Shown here one piece after another: positions 1 to 8,471 of a DNA stretch of 64,000 bases. The notes under the pieces were generated by a model. The model did no database searches and was not told where the DNA came from. It worked only from the letters and a program-made list of their open reading frames with translations. Each line of letters begins with the position of its first letter. The stretch's first letter is position 1. This DNA is from Cohnella zeiphila. Lineage in GTDB: Bacteria > Bacillota > Bacilli > Paenibacillales > Paenibacillaceae. The DNA is taken from positions 1 through 64,000 of the forward strand of contig NZ_JACJVO010000045.1 of assembly GCF_014212055.1 (NCBI RefSeq), given 5' to 3'. Made by a program: the position numbers and the translations under genes.

Positions 1-640
1 GTTCGATGCGCTCCAGATCGTCCCGGCGAAGCCGCAGCCGGGACGAGACGTCCAGCCCCGCCGCGATCAGCGGGCGGGCTGTCGCCAGCAGCTGCGCCGC
101 CGCTTCGGGAGCGGCGCGGAACGACGCCTCGGCGACGGGCGTCGCGTCGCCGGGAGCGAGCGCGGCGCCGCCGGCGACGGCGACGCGGGCGAACCTGCCG
201 GCGGCGGACGGATCGAGCCGCAGCGCCGCCGGCCATTGCGTAGGGGCGCCGGCGATCACCAGGCTCGCGCGCCCCGGAGCCTCGTTCGCTGCGCGAACGA
301 GAAAAGCCGCCGCCGGCTCCGCGAGCGGCGGCTGCTCGGCCGGCGTCAGCAGCGCGCCGGCCAGGCCGTTGCGGCCGCCCGCGGGCTCGCGGTCGCGCAT
401 CGGCTTCAGCGGTTCGCCGCCTTCGCCTGCGGCGACCGGTACGCGCCCCTCGGCATCGCAGAGCCGAATGAGGCGCAGCGCGTTGTCCGCGGCCTGCGCG
501 GCGCCGACAGCGCCGGGAGACGCGATGACGCCTTCGAGCGCGATGTCCGGCGCCAGAAGCGCGTACATGAGCGTCAGCGCGCCGTCGATGCCGCCGTCCG
601 TATCGACGATGAGCGGGTGCGCCCGTTCGCTTCGCTCCAC
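1..640 (-). CDS. Inosine-uridine-preferring nucleoside hydrolase family protein (3' end outside window)
   Basis: Read from a GTG at 640 preceded by GAGGGAGG with 7 nt spacing; the frame stays open to the window edge, so only about 213 N-terminal residues are seen. The N-terminus carries a version of the family's calcium/ribose signature: the usual DxDPGxDD reads DTDGGIDG (residues about 13-20). The last Asp, a calcium ligand in characterised nucleoside hydrolases, is Gly here, and the Pro is Gly as well. The family hydrolyses the N-glycosidic bond of ribonucleosides in the cytoplasm. The altered signature makes activity uncertain; it could be a divergent or non-catalytic member. It is the last seen gene of a minus-strand group with yqkE and the UPF0173 hydrolase upstream. 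The very high GC and Ala-rich sequence explain the long meaningless frames on the opposite strand. Confidence 0.7.
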   Translation of the reverse strand, partial: MERSERAHPLIVDTDGGIDGALTLMYALLAPDIALEGVIASPGAVGAAQAADNALRLIRLCDAEGRVPVAAGEGGEPLKPMRDREPAGGRNGLAGALLTPAEQPPLAEPAAAFLVRAANEAPGRASLVIAGAPTQWPAALRLDPSAAGRFARVAVAGGAALAPGDATPVAEASFRAAPEAAAQLLATARPLIAAGLDVSSRLRLRRDDLERIE

Positions 641-684
641 CTCACCGCCTCCCTCCGCACGGCCGTGTCTGCTTTTTTACAAGC

Positions 685-945
685 TTACTTGTATTTCTTC
701 CAGTCCATTCCGCTCTCGTTCAGCAAATATTCGAAATCGTTCTCCCGCCGCTTGCGTTCGGCTTCGCGCGCTTCCTCTTCCTGTCTGCGCTTCTCTTCCT
801 TGCGGCTCGCTTCCTCGGCCTTGAGGGCGTCGGCCTGCGCTTTGAGCTTGCCGAGCGTCTCCGCGTTCAGCAGATCCTTCAGCGTGGCCGCCGGCGCCTC
901 CGCCGTTTCCGGCTTGCGGGCGGGAGCCGGTCTTTTTTTCGCCAT
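685..945 (-). CDS. yqkE: YqkE family protein (DUF3886)
   Basis: An 86-residue protein of unknown function, matching Bacillus YqkE in size and in its C-terminus (FEYLLNESGMDWKKYK). The N-terminal 20 residues are Lys/Ala/Pro-rich. A central segment, about residues 40-72, is made almost wholly of Lys, Arg, Glu and Ala and should form a single charged helix or coiled coil. There is no signal peptide or membrane segment. The ATG at 945 follows GAGGAGAG. It lies 18 nt after the UPF0173 hydrolase and 44 nt before the nucleoside hydrolase start, so co-transcription is likely. The function is not known and nothing in the sequence suggests one. Confidence 0.85.
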   Translation of the reverse strand: MAKKRPAPARKPETAEAPAATLKDLLNAETLGKLKAQADALKAEEASRKEEKRRQEEEAREAERKRRENDFEYLLNESGMDWKKYK

Positions 946-963
946 ATCGATCGTGCTCTCCTC

Positions 964-1653
964 TTACAAAGTCATTCGTTCTCCCGGTGCGAGCACCCGG
1001 CCGCGAATGCCCTTCTCCTCCAAACGGCGGGCGAACGCGTCGGCGTCCTGGCGGATCGGCGGGAACGTATTGTAGTGAATCGGCACCACTTGGCGCGCGC
1101 GGAGCCACTCGGCCGCAATCAGCGCATCGTCGGGGTCCATCGTAAAATGGTCGCCGATCGGAAGCAGCGCGAGATCGAACGATTCCAGTTCGCCGAGCAT
1201 CTTCATATCGCCGTACAGGCAGGTGTCGCCCGCGTGAAAAATCGTTTTTCCTTCCGCGCGAATAATAAATCCGGCCGGCATCCCGGCATAAAGAATGTTC
1301 TGGTTCTTCTCGTCCACGATACCCGAGCTGTGAAAAGCCGGTACGAGCTTCGCTTTGGCGAAGCCGAGGTCGACCGTACCGCCCAGGTTCATGCCGATCG
1401 TATCGACGCCTTTCCACGACATGTACGTGGCCAGCTCTACAATCGAGACAACCGGGGCTTTGTTCGCTTTGGAGATAGGCTCGGCGTCCAGAATGTGGTC
1501 TCCGTGCGCGTGCGTCAGCAGCACGTAGTCGGCGCGAACGTCCTCCGGTTTAACGGTCGCCAGCGGATTGCCGCTCAGAAACGGGTCGATGATCAGCGAT
1601 TTGTCCCCGACTACGATTTGTACGCCGGATTGTCCGTGAAAAATGATGTCCAT
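964..1653 (-). CDS. UPF0173 metal-dependent hydrolase (metallo-beta-lactamase fold)
   Basis: A 229-residue cytoplasmic protein. The N-terminal beta strands are followed by the di-metal motif THAHGDH at residues 47-53. A later HAGDT motif and the PIHYNTFP segment near the C-terminus are typical of the UPF0173/YtkL group of zinc hydrolases. The physiological substrate of this group is unknown. The start was placed at the ATG at 1653 rather than nine codons upstream, because AAGGAGG sits 7 nt before it. First gene of a minus-strand run with yqkE and the nucleoside hydrolase; divergent from the flavin monooxygenase at 1858. Confidence 0.9.
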   Translation of the reverse strand: MDIIFHGQSGVQIVVGDKSLIIDPFLSGNPLATVKPEDVRADYVLLTHAHGDHILDAEPISKANKAPVVSIVELATYMSWKGVDTIGMNLGGTVDLGFAKAKLVPAFHSSGIVDEKNQNILYAGMPAGFIIRAEGKTIFHAGDTCLYGDMKMLGELESFDLALLPIGDHFTMDPDDALIAAEWLRARQVVPIHYNTFPPIRQDADAFARRLEEKGIRGRVLAPGERMTL

Positions 1654-1745
1654 GGGATAACCTCCTTTTCTATTCATCATAATCCATTCAGGATATTTTA
1701 CAAAATGACCGACGCGGATCGGAAAATCGATATTCTGTGATTTTG

Positions 1746-1774
1746 TTGACTACAGTTACGGCCGGCGGTATGAT
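1746..1774 (+). promoter_or_regulatory. Candidate sigma-A promoter of the flavin monooxygenase gene
   Basis: TTGACT at 1746-1751, a 17-nt spacer, then TATGAT at 1769-1774, about 80 nt before the ATG at 1858. Five of six bases match consensus in each box. No operator-like symmetry was seen next to it. Confidence 0.55.
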
Positions 1775-1857
1775 GATTTACCAAAGGGTTTTCTCGAAGC
1801 CGCTCACAGATCCCAGCTCGCACTGGCGGCCGATATCGAACAAATGAGGTGTTACGG

Positions 1858-2856
1858 ATGATTTTGAGCGTGCTTGATCAATCTCAGATTTGCGAAGGAA
1901 GAACGGCGGGCGAGACGCTGGCCGAAACGACGCGCCTGGCGCAGCATACGGAGGCGCTAGGCTACCATCGCTATTGGGTGTCGGAGCATCACGCCTCCCG
2001 GGCGCTCGCCCACTCCAGCCCGGAGGTGCTGATCGCCCACTTGGCGGCCCATACCGAGCGCATTCGCGTCGGTTCGGGAGGCATCATGCTGACCCATTAC
2101 AGCGCTTATAAAGTCGCCGAAAATTTTCGGCTGCTCGAGGCGCTCCACCCCGGCCGCATCGACGTCGGCCTCGGCCGCGCGCCGGGCGGCATGCCGCTCT
2201 CGACTCGTGCGCTGCAAGAGGGCCGCTACGCGGACATCGACCGTTACCCCCAGCAGGTCGCCGACTTGACGGCCTACCTGCACGATTCTCTGCCTGCCGA
2301 GCACCGCTATGCCGGCCTTCACGCCTCGCCGGGCATTCGGACGGCGCCGGACATCTGGCTGCTCGGCTCCAGCCTCGGCTCGGCCCAGATCGCCGCGAGC
2401 ATGGGAACGGCTTACGCGTACGCTCAGTTTTTCGGCGTGCCCGGCAGCGAGGACGCGATCGCTTATTACAAGGAGCGCTTCAAGCCGTCGGAGCTCGTGC
2501 CCGAGCCTCGCGCCTTGGCAGCCGTCATGGTCATCTGCGCGGACACCGAAGAAGAAGCGTCCCGGCTGGCGACGAGCACCGACCTGTTCTTTCTGTCGCT
2601 GGAACAGGGCCGCATGCTGGACCGGTTCCCTTCCGTCGAGACGGCGGAAAGCTACCCGTACACCGACTATGACCGCGAGCGCATCCGCGCCGTTCGCCGG
2701 CGCCGGATTCTCGGCACGCCGGAGCAGGTGCGAGACCAACTGCTGGCGATGCAGAAAGAGTACGGCATCGACGAGTTCATGATCGTGACGCTGACGCACG
2801 ATTTCGAAGCGCGGCTGAAGTCGTACCGGCTGCTGGCCGAAGCGTTCGATCTGTAA
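1858..2856 (+). CDS. LLM-class flavin-dependent oxidoreductase (luciferase-like monooxygenase)
   Basis: A 332-residue single-domain bacterial-luciferase-like TIM barrel. Family marks include the N-terminal LSVLDQSQI strand, WVSEHH around residue 43, the RIRVGSGGIML strand, and DVGLGRAPGG around residue 100; these match the MsnO8-like subgroup that uses FMNH2 and oxygen. The substrate cannot be read from sequence. A GTG at 1849 is possible, but the ATG at 1858 has GAGG at an 8-nt spacing and gives the usual family N-terminus. The gene stands alone, with its own promoter upstream and two tandem-repeat arrays directly after the stop. Confidence 0.88.
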   Translation: MILSVLDQSQICEGRTAGETLAETTRLAQHTEALGYHRYWVSEHHASRALAHSSPEVLIAHLAAHTERIRVGSGGIMLTHYSAYKVAENFRLLEALHPGRIDVGLGRAPGGMPLSTRALQEGRYADIDRYPQQVADLTAYLHDSLPAEHRYAGLHASPGIRTAPDIWLLGSSLGSAQIAASMGTAYAYAQFFGVPGSEDAIAYYKERFKPSELVPEPRALAAVMVICADTEEEASRLATSTDLFFLSLEQGRMLDRFPSVETAESYPYTDYDRERIRAVRRRRILGTPEQVRDQLLAMQKEYGIDEFMIVTLTHDFEARLKSYRLLAEAFDL

Positions 2857-2859
2857 CCT

Positions 2860-3262
2860 GACGGCGTAACGAGATTCCTCTCTTGGAGAGAATTGCGGCG
2901 ACGTGCGCGAAAGAGAGCAACCAGATTACTCTCTTGGACGGAATTGCGGCGACGTGCGCGAAAGAGAGCAACCAGATTCCTCTCTTGGACGAGATTGCGG
3001 TGACGTGGGCGGAAGAGTGCAACCAGATTCCTCTCTTGGACGGAATTGCGGCGACTTGCGCGAAAGACAGCAACCAGATTACTCACTTGGGCGGAATTGC
3101 GGCGACGTGCGCGAAAGAGAGCAACCAGATTACTCACTTGGGCGGAGTTACGGCGACGTGCGCGAAAGAGAGTAACCAGATTACTCTCTTGGACGGGATT
3201 GCGGTGACGTGGGCGGAAGAGAGTAATCTGTTTACTCACATGGACGGGATAGCCGTAACGTA
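2860..3262. repeat. Tandem array A: 51-bp period, about 7 full units plus partial ends
   Basis: Equivalent bases recur at 2892, 2943, 2994, 3045, 3096, 3147, 3198 and 3249, exactly 51 bp apart. Most units hold AAGAGAG, an 11-nt loop and CTCTCTT, a perfect 7-bp stem; the unit around 3170 extends this to a 10-bp stem (AAGAGAGTAA with TTACTCTCTT), while some units have one or two mismatches. Because 51 is divisible by three, several frames stay open and give a 17-residue periodic peptide, but the only plus-strand start is a TTG without a ribosome binding site, so translation is doubtful. The array begins within 10 bp of the monooxygenase stop codon. Confidence 0.9.
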
Positions 3263-3287
3263 ACTCCAAGCCCCCTTTCACTCGCCT

Positions 3288-3480
3288 CTAATCACCAAAA
3301 TGGCGTTTACTACGCGAAGCCGGCATTTCTGCTCCTCCCTAATCGTTATATTGGCGATTACAACACGATGCCGGCAATCCAGCTCTTCCCTGATCGCCAG
3401 ATTGGCGATTACAACGCAATGCAGGCACTCCCGCTTCTCCCTAATCGCCAATTGTAGCGATTACGCCGCTCCCGATCGGT
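3288..3480. repeat. Tandem array C: 51-bp period, 4 units, different unit sequence
   Basis: Units start at 3288, 3339, 3390 and 3441, again exactly 51 bp apart, although the unit is unrelated in sequence to the array just before it. Each unit contains TAATCGCCA facing TGGCGATTA across a short loop. In units 2 and 3 changes in the left arm leave G-T pairs, which would be G-U wobbles in a plus-strand RNA. No credible start codon and ribosome binding site precede it. Confidence 0.85.
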
Positions 3481-3512
3481 CCCCAGCCCGCATCCAGCTC
3501 GATCAGAGCTAC

Positions 3513-3550
3513 AGCAAAAAGACGTCAGGTCCGCCTGACGTCTTTTTGCT
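3513..3550. terminator. Bidirectional intrinsic terminator
   Basis: AAAAAGACGTCAGG and CCTGACGTCTTTTT form a 14-bp stem around a 4-nt loop, with T-runs on both strands. It overlaps the stop codon of the minus-strand nitroreductase at 3549 and also closes the plus-strand side after the repeat arrays. Confidence 0.9.
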
Positions 3551-4316
3551 ATTGGAGCGGCAGCTTCCTTTGGAGCAAGATTTCCTTCACGTCCAGCCTT
3601 GTAGGACGGCGAAGACGGGTCGCCGCCTGCTCGGTCCAGCGGTCTGCGCGTTCTCCCCCGGTCCGTTCCCGGTAATAGGCGGAGATGTCGGCGTTGTACG
3701 AGGTCAGACTTTGTTTCAACGTCTCCGAATCCGGATATTGCTCTTCGCCATAGACGCTTTCCGGCGGCAGCCGCTGCTTCCGGCTCTGCGTCCGGTTGTT
3801 GGTTCTGGCCGGGTAGCCGACCGTCATGCCGAAGACGGGGATGACCCGATCCGGCGTTCGCAGAAGTTCCGCCGTCTCCGCGAGCCGATTGCGGATGCCG
3901 CCGATGTAGCAGATGCCGAGCCCCATCGATTCCGCCGCCAGCGCGGCATTCTGCGCGGCCAGGGAAGCGTCGATCAATGCCACCATGAACAGCTCGGTCG
4001 ATTCCAGCGAAGCGGCCGTCTCGTCCGGCCGAACCCCTTCCATCTCCGCCGCCAGTTCCAACCGCCGCAGATCCGCGCAAAAGACGAGCAGCACCGGGCA
4101 GGAAGCCACATGCCGTTGTCCGCCCGCCAATTCGGCGAGCTTCGCCTTTCGCTCCGGATCCCGTACGCCGATTATGGTATAAGCCTGCAGATAGCTGGAC
4201 GTGGACGCCGCTTGCGCGCATGCGACGATCCGCCGGATTTGATCGTCGGCAACCGGCTCGGTCGAGTAAGACCGAACCGAACGGTGGTTCATAATGGTCT
4301 GAAGAATCGGATTCAT
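3549..4316 (-). CDS. NfsA/NfrA-type FMN-dependent NADPH oxidoreductase (nitroreductase family)
   Basis: A 255-residue cytoplasmic flavoprotein. The N-terminus (MNHRSVRSYS) is the FMN-phosphate-binding segment of the family. Later come SSYLQAYTII, the dimer-interface and flavin-binding helix with SLAAQNAALAAESMGLGICYIGG, and the GMTVGYP strand; the C-terminal third matches NfsA/Frp-type proteins. Members reduce nitro compounds, quinones or free flavins with NADPH. The start was taken at the ATG at 4316 because it gives the usual family N-terminus; a GTG five codons upstream is the alternative. Monocistronic, with its own terminator. Confidence 0.88.
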   Translation of the reverse strand: MNPILQTIMNHRSVRSYSTEPVADDQIRRIVACAQAASTSSYLQAYTIIGVRDPERKAKLAELAGGQRHVASCPVLLVFCADLRRLELAAEMEGVRPDETAASLESTELFMVALIDASLAAQNAALAAESMGLGICYIGGIRNRLAETAELLRTPDRVIPVFGMTVGYPARTNNRTQSRKQRLPPESVYGEEQYPDSETLKQSLTSYNADISAYYRERTGGERADRWTEQAATRLRRPTRLDVKEILLQRKLPLQ

Positions 4317-4445
4317 GGGCCTGCGGCGCACCTCGTTTCAAAAAAGATGATTGAATCCACCTTAGCCTTCTGCTCATCCAAAGTCAATTCGAAGGACCGG
4401 AACCGCGGGGACAAGCAAGGCTTGGGCAACCGCCATTGTCAAAAG

Positions 4446-4498
4446 CCCGCTTCTGTCCAAACAGCCGATGCCGTTTGGAGTAGCGGGCTTTTTCTTAA
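4446..4498 (-). terminator. Intrinsic terminator of the acyltransferase gene
   Basis: AAAAAGCCCGCT and AGCGGGCTTTT frame an inner stem formed by CCAAAC and GTTTGG, followed on the minus strand by a T-run. It lies 20 nt past the stop at 4518. Confidence 0.85.
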
Positions 4499-4517
4499 TG
4501 GCATTAACGATCGCGGA

Positions 4518-6614
4518 TCAGCTCACCGAGTTCCCGGAGCCGCCCGGATGAAGCTTGGCGACCGCCTTCTCCAGCATGGCCGCATAAGCTTCGGCTCCGG
4601 TACGGGTCGGATGCACGCCGTCTTTGCCGAAGTAGGCGTCCTGGTCGGCGCTGGCCGCATACCAGTCCACCAGCGTTACGTTATCATAGTCCGAAGCGGC
4701 TTCTTTGAGCATGCCGTTGACATCGTCCTGCCATTTCCGCGGCACTCTCGTGTTCACCAGCAGAATGTTCCGGTCTTGGCCCAGCGAGTCGAGCAAGGCG
4801 TCCAGCTTTTTCTTGGTGAACGGTCCGTTCGTTCCCAGTTCGAGGATCACGATATCTCCCAGCTTGCCGGCCTTGTCGAGCGCATCGACCGTATCCCCCG
4901 CTTGCGAGAGCTGCCGGCCGACCTTTGCGTCCACGATAATGGACGTCAATTGCTTTTCCAGGTAGGGCTTCACTCCCAGAAGAACCGAATCTCCGATCGC
5001 CGTAACCCCTTTGCCGGAGATCGGCGAAAGGTCCGAATCGCCGCCGGAAGATTTCGTTCCGGAAGCTTCGCCGCCCTTCGATATCGGAGCGACGCCGCCG
5101 CTCGGCTTGGCCCCGGCGCCGTTCCCGCTGCCGCCGGCCGGCTTCGTGCCCGCGTCGCTATTTCCGGTCTTCACACCTGCGTCGCTATTGTCGGTCTTCG
5201 TGCCCGCCGCGGAAGCGTTCGGCTTCCCGGCCGGCGAAGGTGAGGCGGTATCCGTCTTCGGCGGCTTCATGACGGCCGTTTCCGTCTGACCGTCATGATC
5301 CTTCGGCGGTTCCGTTTGCCCGGCCCCCGCGGCCGGCGGCGTCGCCGTTCCGGACGCGTCCGCCGATTCCGCGGGAGCTCCGGCGGCAATGCCGGTCGGC
5401 GTCCCCGTACCGCCCGTGCCCCCGCAAGAGACGCACAGGACGAGCGTCAAGCCTGCCGACAGAAGCGTGACCGCCGGTCTTCTCCCTTTTCCGTTCTCCC
5501 GGCTCGCAGCGACGGTCGCAGACGTTCTTCTTTTCCAACCGCGCAGGATCGGCTCCTCCACGAGCTTCCAGGACAGCGCGGCCAGCGCGAAGCTGGCGGC
5601 CGTCTGTAGCGCGGCCCTAGTCGGATTGAAGCTGCCCGCGTCCGAGACCGGCGTCGTCAGCGCAATAACGGGAAAATGCCATAAGTAAAGTCCGTACGAA
5701 CGCGCCCCGATCCAGCGCAGGGGCTTTCCGGACAACATCCGGCCCAGCCGGCTGGCCGGATGGGCGACCGCGGCCACGACGATCGCCGTCAGCGCCGAGA
5801 GCAGCAGCAGGCCTCCCCGATACACGAACGAATCGTACTCCCCGACGCTCGCAATCATGAAGAGAATCGCGAGCAGGGACAGCGCGCCGATTCCGTCAAG
5901 CGCCCAGCGCACGCCGTCCGGCACCTTCTCGGACAGCTGGCGGCTCGGCCATACGACCGCGAGCGCCGCGCCGATCAGCAGGCCGAACACGCGGGTGTCG
6001 CTTCCGTAGTAGACGCGGCTCGGGTCGGAGCCCGGCGAGTACAGCAGCGCCATCAGCAGCGCCGACGCGGCCGCCCCGGCCAGCATCCAAGCGGCCAGCT
6101 TGCCTCTGCGGGGGACGAGCCGCAGCAGAACGAGCAGAACGATCGGCCAAATCAAATAAAATTGCTCCTCCACCGCCAGCGACCAGAAGTGGCCGAACGG
6201 CGAAGGCGGTCCGAAGCTTTCGAAGTAGGACACTTTATGAAAAATCAGCCACCAATTGTTGACGTACAGGACCGCGGAACCGATGTCGCCGCCCAGGCTC
6301 CGCAGCCTGGACGGATCGGCGATCGCCAGCCAGACGGATACCGCCGCGGTCATGAGCAGCATCGGGGGGAGAAGCCTGCGCGCTCTGCGGATCCAGAACG
6401 ACTTCAGGTCGATTCTCCGGTCCTGCTGCCATTTGGAGACCAATTGATCCGTAATCAGATATCCGGACAGGACGAAGAAGACGCCGACGCCCAGGAATCC
6501 TCCGGGAACTCCCTGCCAATTGAGATGGTAGGCGATCACCGCCAATACCGACAGCGCCCTCAGGCCGTCAAGGCCGGGCATGTAGCGAGCTTTGCCATTC
6601 GTATTATGGGTCAT
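4518..6614 (-). CDS. OatA-like cell-wall O-acetyltransferase: acyltransferase-3 membrane domain plus extracellular SGNH domain
   Basis: A 698-residue membrane protein. Residues about 10-355 are an acyltransferase-3 (OafA/YrhL) domain: GLDGLRALSVLAVIAYH near the N-terminus, FFVLSGYLIT, and about ten hydrophobic helices. A low-complexity Gly/Ala/Thr/Pro/Ser/Lys linker spans about 375-530. The C-terminal SGNH esterase-like domain follows, with block I (AIGDSVLLG), an ELGTNG block and the DGVHPT catalytic Asp-His pair near residue 665. In OatA, the membrane part passes acetyl groups out and the SGNH domain places them on peptidoglycan MurNAc, giving lysozyme resistance; another envelope glycan as acceptor is possible. 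The ATG at 6614 follows AAGGAG. Monocistronic. Confidence 0.85.
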   Translation of the reverse strand: MTHNTNGKARYMPGLDGLRALSVLAVIAYHLNWQGVPGGFLGVGVFFVLSGYLITDQLVSKWQQDRRIDLKSFWIRRARRLLPPMLLMTAAVSVWLAIADPSRLRSLGGDIGSAVLYVNNWWLIFHKVSYFESFGPPSPFGHFWSLAVEEQFYLIWPIVLLVLLRLVPRRGKLAAWMLAGAAASALLMALLYSPGSDPSRVYYGSDTRVFGLLIGAALAVVWPSRQLSEKVPDGVRWALDGIGALSLLAILFMIASVGEYDSFVYRGGLLLLSALTAIVVAAVAHPASRLGRMLSGKPLRWIGARSYGLYLWHFPVIALTTPVSDAGSFNPTRAALQTAASFALAALSWKLVEEPILRGWKRRTSATVAASRENGKGRRPAVTLLSAGLTLVLCVSCGGTGGTGTPTGIAAGAPAESADASGTATPPAAGAGQTEPPKDHDGQTETAVMKPPKTDTASPSPAGKPNASAAGTKTDNSDAGVKTGNSDAGTKPAGGSGNGAGAKPSGGVAPISKGGEASGTKSSGGDSDLSPISGKGVTAIGDSVLLGVKPYLEKQLTSIIVDAKVGRQLSQAGDTVDALDKAGKLGDIVILELGTNGPFTKKKLDALLDSLGQDRNILLVNTRVPRKWQDDVNGMLKEAASDYDNVTLVDWYAASADQDAYFGKDGVHPTRTGAEAYAAMLEKAVAKLHPGGSGNSVS

Positions 6615-7355
6615 ACCAGCGGACTCCTTTATAATGACTGATCGTTATGGAGTAAAAATCGGTCTGAGGTCTATCAAGCATGGATTGCTTGCCGATGGGC
6701 CTTGCCTTGTGCGCCTGCAGAAAATCTTTTCGTGCGAAATCGAATCGAGTTGCCGTCGTTCGTACGCGAACCTGATGCCATCTTCGTTCCGTCCATTCCT
6801 CGCCACCATAATGATTGCGCTTACATCTTGTCCTTCTTCTAAAACGAGCCCATCATTCATGCTTGGATAAACGTCCGCTGTCAAACTGGAACCAGTCAGG
6901 TTGTGGAGGCATCACCTCTGGGATCGGCGCCGGGTGCGGCGCCTTGCGTGGGTTGCTTTATTCTTATGCTTAATAGACGTTGCGTAAGCCGGAAAGGTTT
7001 AACGTTCGGGACAAGTTTCGGCAAAAAAAGATACGACTTTTTCGCTGCGGATCTAGGCGAGATTTCCGAAAACGGGGGCAATAGGCGAAAGCGCTTTAGA
7101 AGATTTCCCGGCAAAACGCCGTTTATTGGGGAAATGCTCGTCCGAAGCGGTTTCCGGCACCGGCGGATCCTCCACGGATTTCCCCAAAAAGCCGATCCGG
7201 ACGCCTTCTTTGCGCCCGAAGCCCCGGAAACGCCTAAGGCTCGAGTCGCACGGCTCCGCCTCCGTTCGCGGACTTCGACCTCTTTTCGTCTCTTCGCATG
7301 CCGTTCCGACACCGATTGTCGGGTCCTGCGCTTTCCCGGGAAAAGTTCGGCAACG
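6615..7355. other. About 740-bp intergenic stretch without a supported gene
   Basis: It lies upstream of the OatA-like gene and past the terminator of the M42 peptidase, so it should hold the OatA-like promoter. A minus-strand frame at 6645-6860 encodes a short plausible-looking protein whose C-terminal half is faintly like a PilZ domain end, but it lacks a ribosome binding site. From 6890 to 7355 frames on both strands are open but give Arg/Pro/Ser-rich sequence typical of non-coding high-GC DNA. I see no clear repeat, RNA gene or riboswitch here. Confidence 0.4.
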
Positions 7356-7402
7356 AAAAACCGCCCGATTGACCGGACGGTTCCCGGTCATTCGGGCGGT
7401 TC
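7356..7402 (-). terminator. Intrinsic terminator overlapping the peptidase stop codon
   Basis: AACCGCCCGA pairs with TCGGGCGGTT, and an inner TGACCGG pairs with CCGGTCA; five T residues follow on the minus strand. The TGA stop at 7390-7388 lies within the stem, so the hairpin starts inside the gene. Confidence 0.88.
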
Positions 7403-8449
7403 CAGCAGATAGGCGGCCAGCAGGGCGGCCGTGCCTGCGATCGCGTCGGAGTGAGTGCGTTCCATGCCGTGGGAGGCGTGAACGCCGGGGCCGATCAAAG
7501 CGGCGCGGACGTTGGCGCCGGCCCGGAGCGCGGCGGAGGCATCCGATCCGTAATGAGGGAAGATGTCCACCGCATGCGGCAGCCCCTCCCGCTTCGCCAG
7601 CTCGAGCAGGCGCGACGTCATGCCGTAGTCGTACGGGCCGGAAGAGTCTTTCGCGCAGATGGAGACGTCCTTCTCGGTCGCGGACAGATCGTCGCCGATC
7701 GCCCCCATGTCGACCGCGATCAGCTCGGCGAGGTCGGGCGGCACCGCGGCCGCGCCGTGTCCCACTTCCTCGTAAGTGGACACGATCAGCTTCACCGTAC
7801 GAGGCGGGACCGTTCCGGTGCGCCAAAGCCATTCCAGCACGCCCAGCAGCGCGGCGACGCCGGCCTTGTCGTCCAGATGGCGGGACTTGATCCAGCCGTT
7901 GTCCAGCAGCCGCGCCCGCGGGTCCCAGGAGATGAAGTCGCCGACCGCGATGCCGAGCCGTTCCGTCTCCTCCTTCGTCCCCGCTTCATCGTCTACGCGG
8001 ATCTCCATGTTCGCTTCTTCGCGCTTCCAGTCCCGCGCGTCGCCGTATACATGAACGGACGTCTTCGTGGACAGCACCGTACCTTCGTACGTTCGCCCGT
8101 CCCGCGTATGGATCCGGCAGTATTCGCCTTCCACCGTCTGCATGGCGTACCCGCCGACCGGCGTGAAACGGATCGCGCCGTTCGGCTTGATCGCCCGCAC
8201 CATGGCGCCTAGCGTATCGACGTGCGCGGACAGGCCGAGCGCCGGCTTCCGGGGATCCGCCCCGGCGACGGTGACGATGCCGTTGCCTTTGGGGGTTCGT
8301 TCCATCGGAAAGCCGAGCCGGCCGGTCTCGGCCTCCAGCAGCCGCATGATGTCCATGCAGTAGCCGCTCGGGCTCGGCGTATTCAGAAGCTTTTGCAGCC
8401 AATCGAGCATATAAGCCCGGTCCAGCTTCGGACGGAGCGGTTCGGTCAT
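7388..8449 (-). CDS. M42 family metallopeptidase (glutamyl aminopeptidase/FrvX type)
   Basis: A 353-residue cytoplasmic peptidase. Metal ligands are visible in AHVDT (residues 75-79), HLDDKAG near 193 (bridging Asp), the Glu-Glu pair of STYEEVGHG near 228, AVDMGA near 253, and the late His of GVHASHGMERTH. Family members form large tetrahedral aminopeptidase particles that trim peptides, using two zinc or cobalt ions. The ATG at 8449 has GGGAGGAG upstream. It starts 22 nt after the molybdoenzyme stop, so the two form a probable two-gene operon, although no functional link is known to me. Confidence 0.92.
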   Translation of the reverse strand: MTEPLRPKLDRAYMLDWLQKLLNTPSPSGYCMDIMRLLEAETGRLGFPMERTPKGNGIVTVAGADPRKPALGLSAHVDTLGAMVRAIKPNGAIRFTPVGGYAMQTVEGEYCRIHTRDGRTYEGTVLSTKTSVHVYGDARDWKREEANMEIRVDDEAGTKEETERLGIAVGDFISWDPRARLLDNGWIKSRHLDDKAGVAALLGVLEWLWRTGTVPPRTVKLIVSTYEEVGHGAAAVPPDLAELIAVDMGAIGDDLSATEKDVSICAKDSSGPYDYGMTSRLLELAKREGLPHAVDIFPHYGSDASAALRAGANVRAALIGPGVHASHGMERTHSDAIAGTAALLAAYLLEPPE

Positions 8450-8471
8450 GGCGCTCGTCGCTCCTCCCGTC

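Noticed and set aside
2860..3262. CRISPR array
   Set aside because: Units are contiguous and similar along their whole 51 bp; there are no unique spacers and no cas genes in the window.
2883..3263. Open frame with 17-residue repeats across array A
   Set aside because: It starts at TTG without a ribosome binding site, and other frames on both strands are open too, as expected for a 51-bp repeat without stops.
6896..7312. 138-codon minus-strand frame in the long gap
   Set aside because: No ribosome binding site and Arg/Pro/Ser-rich composition typical of non-coding high-GC DNA.
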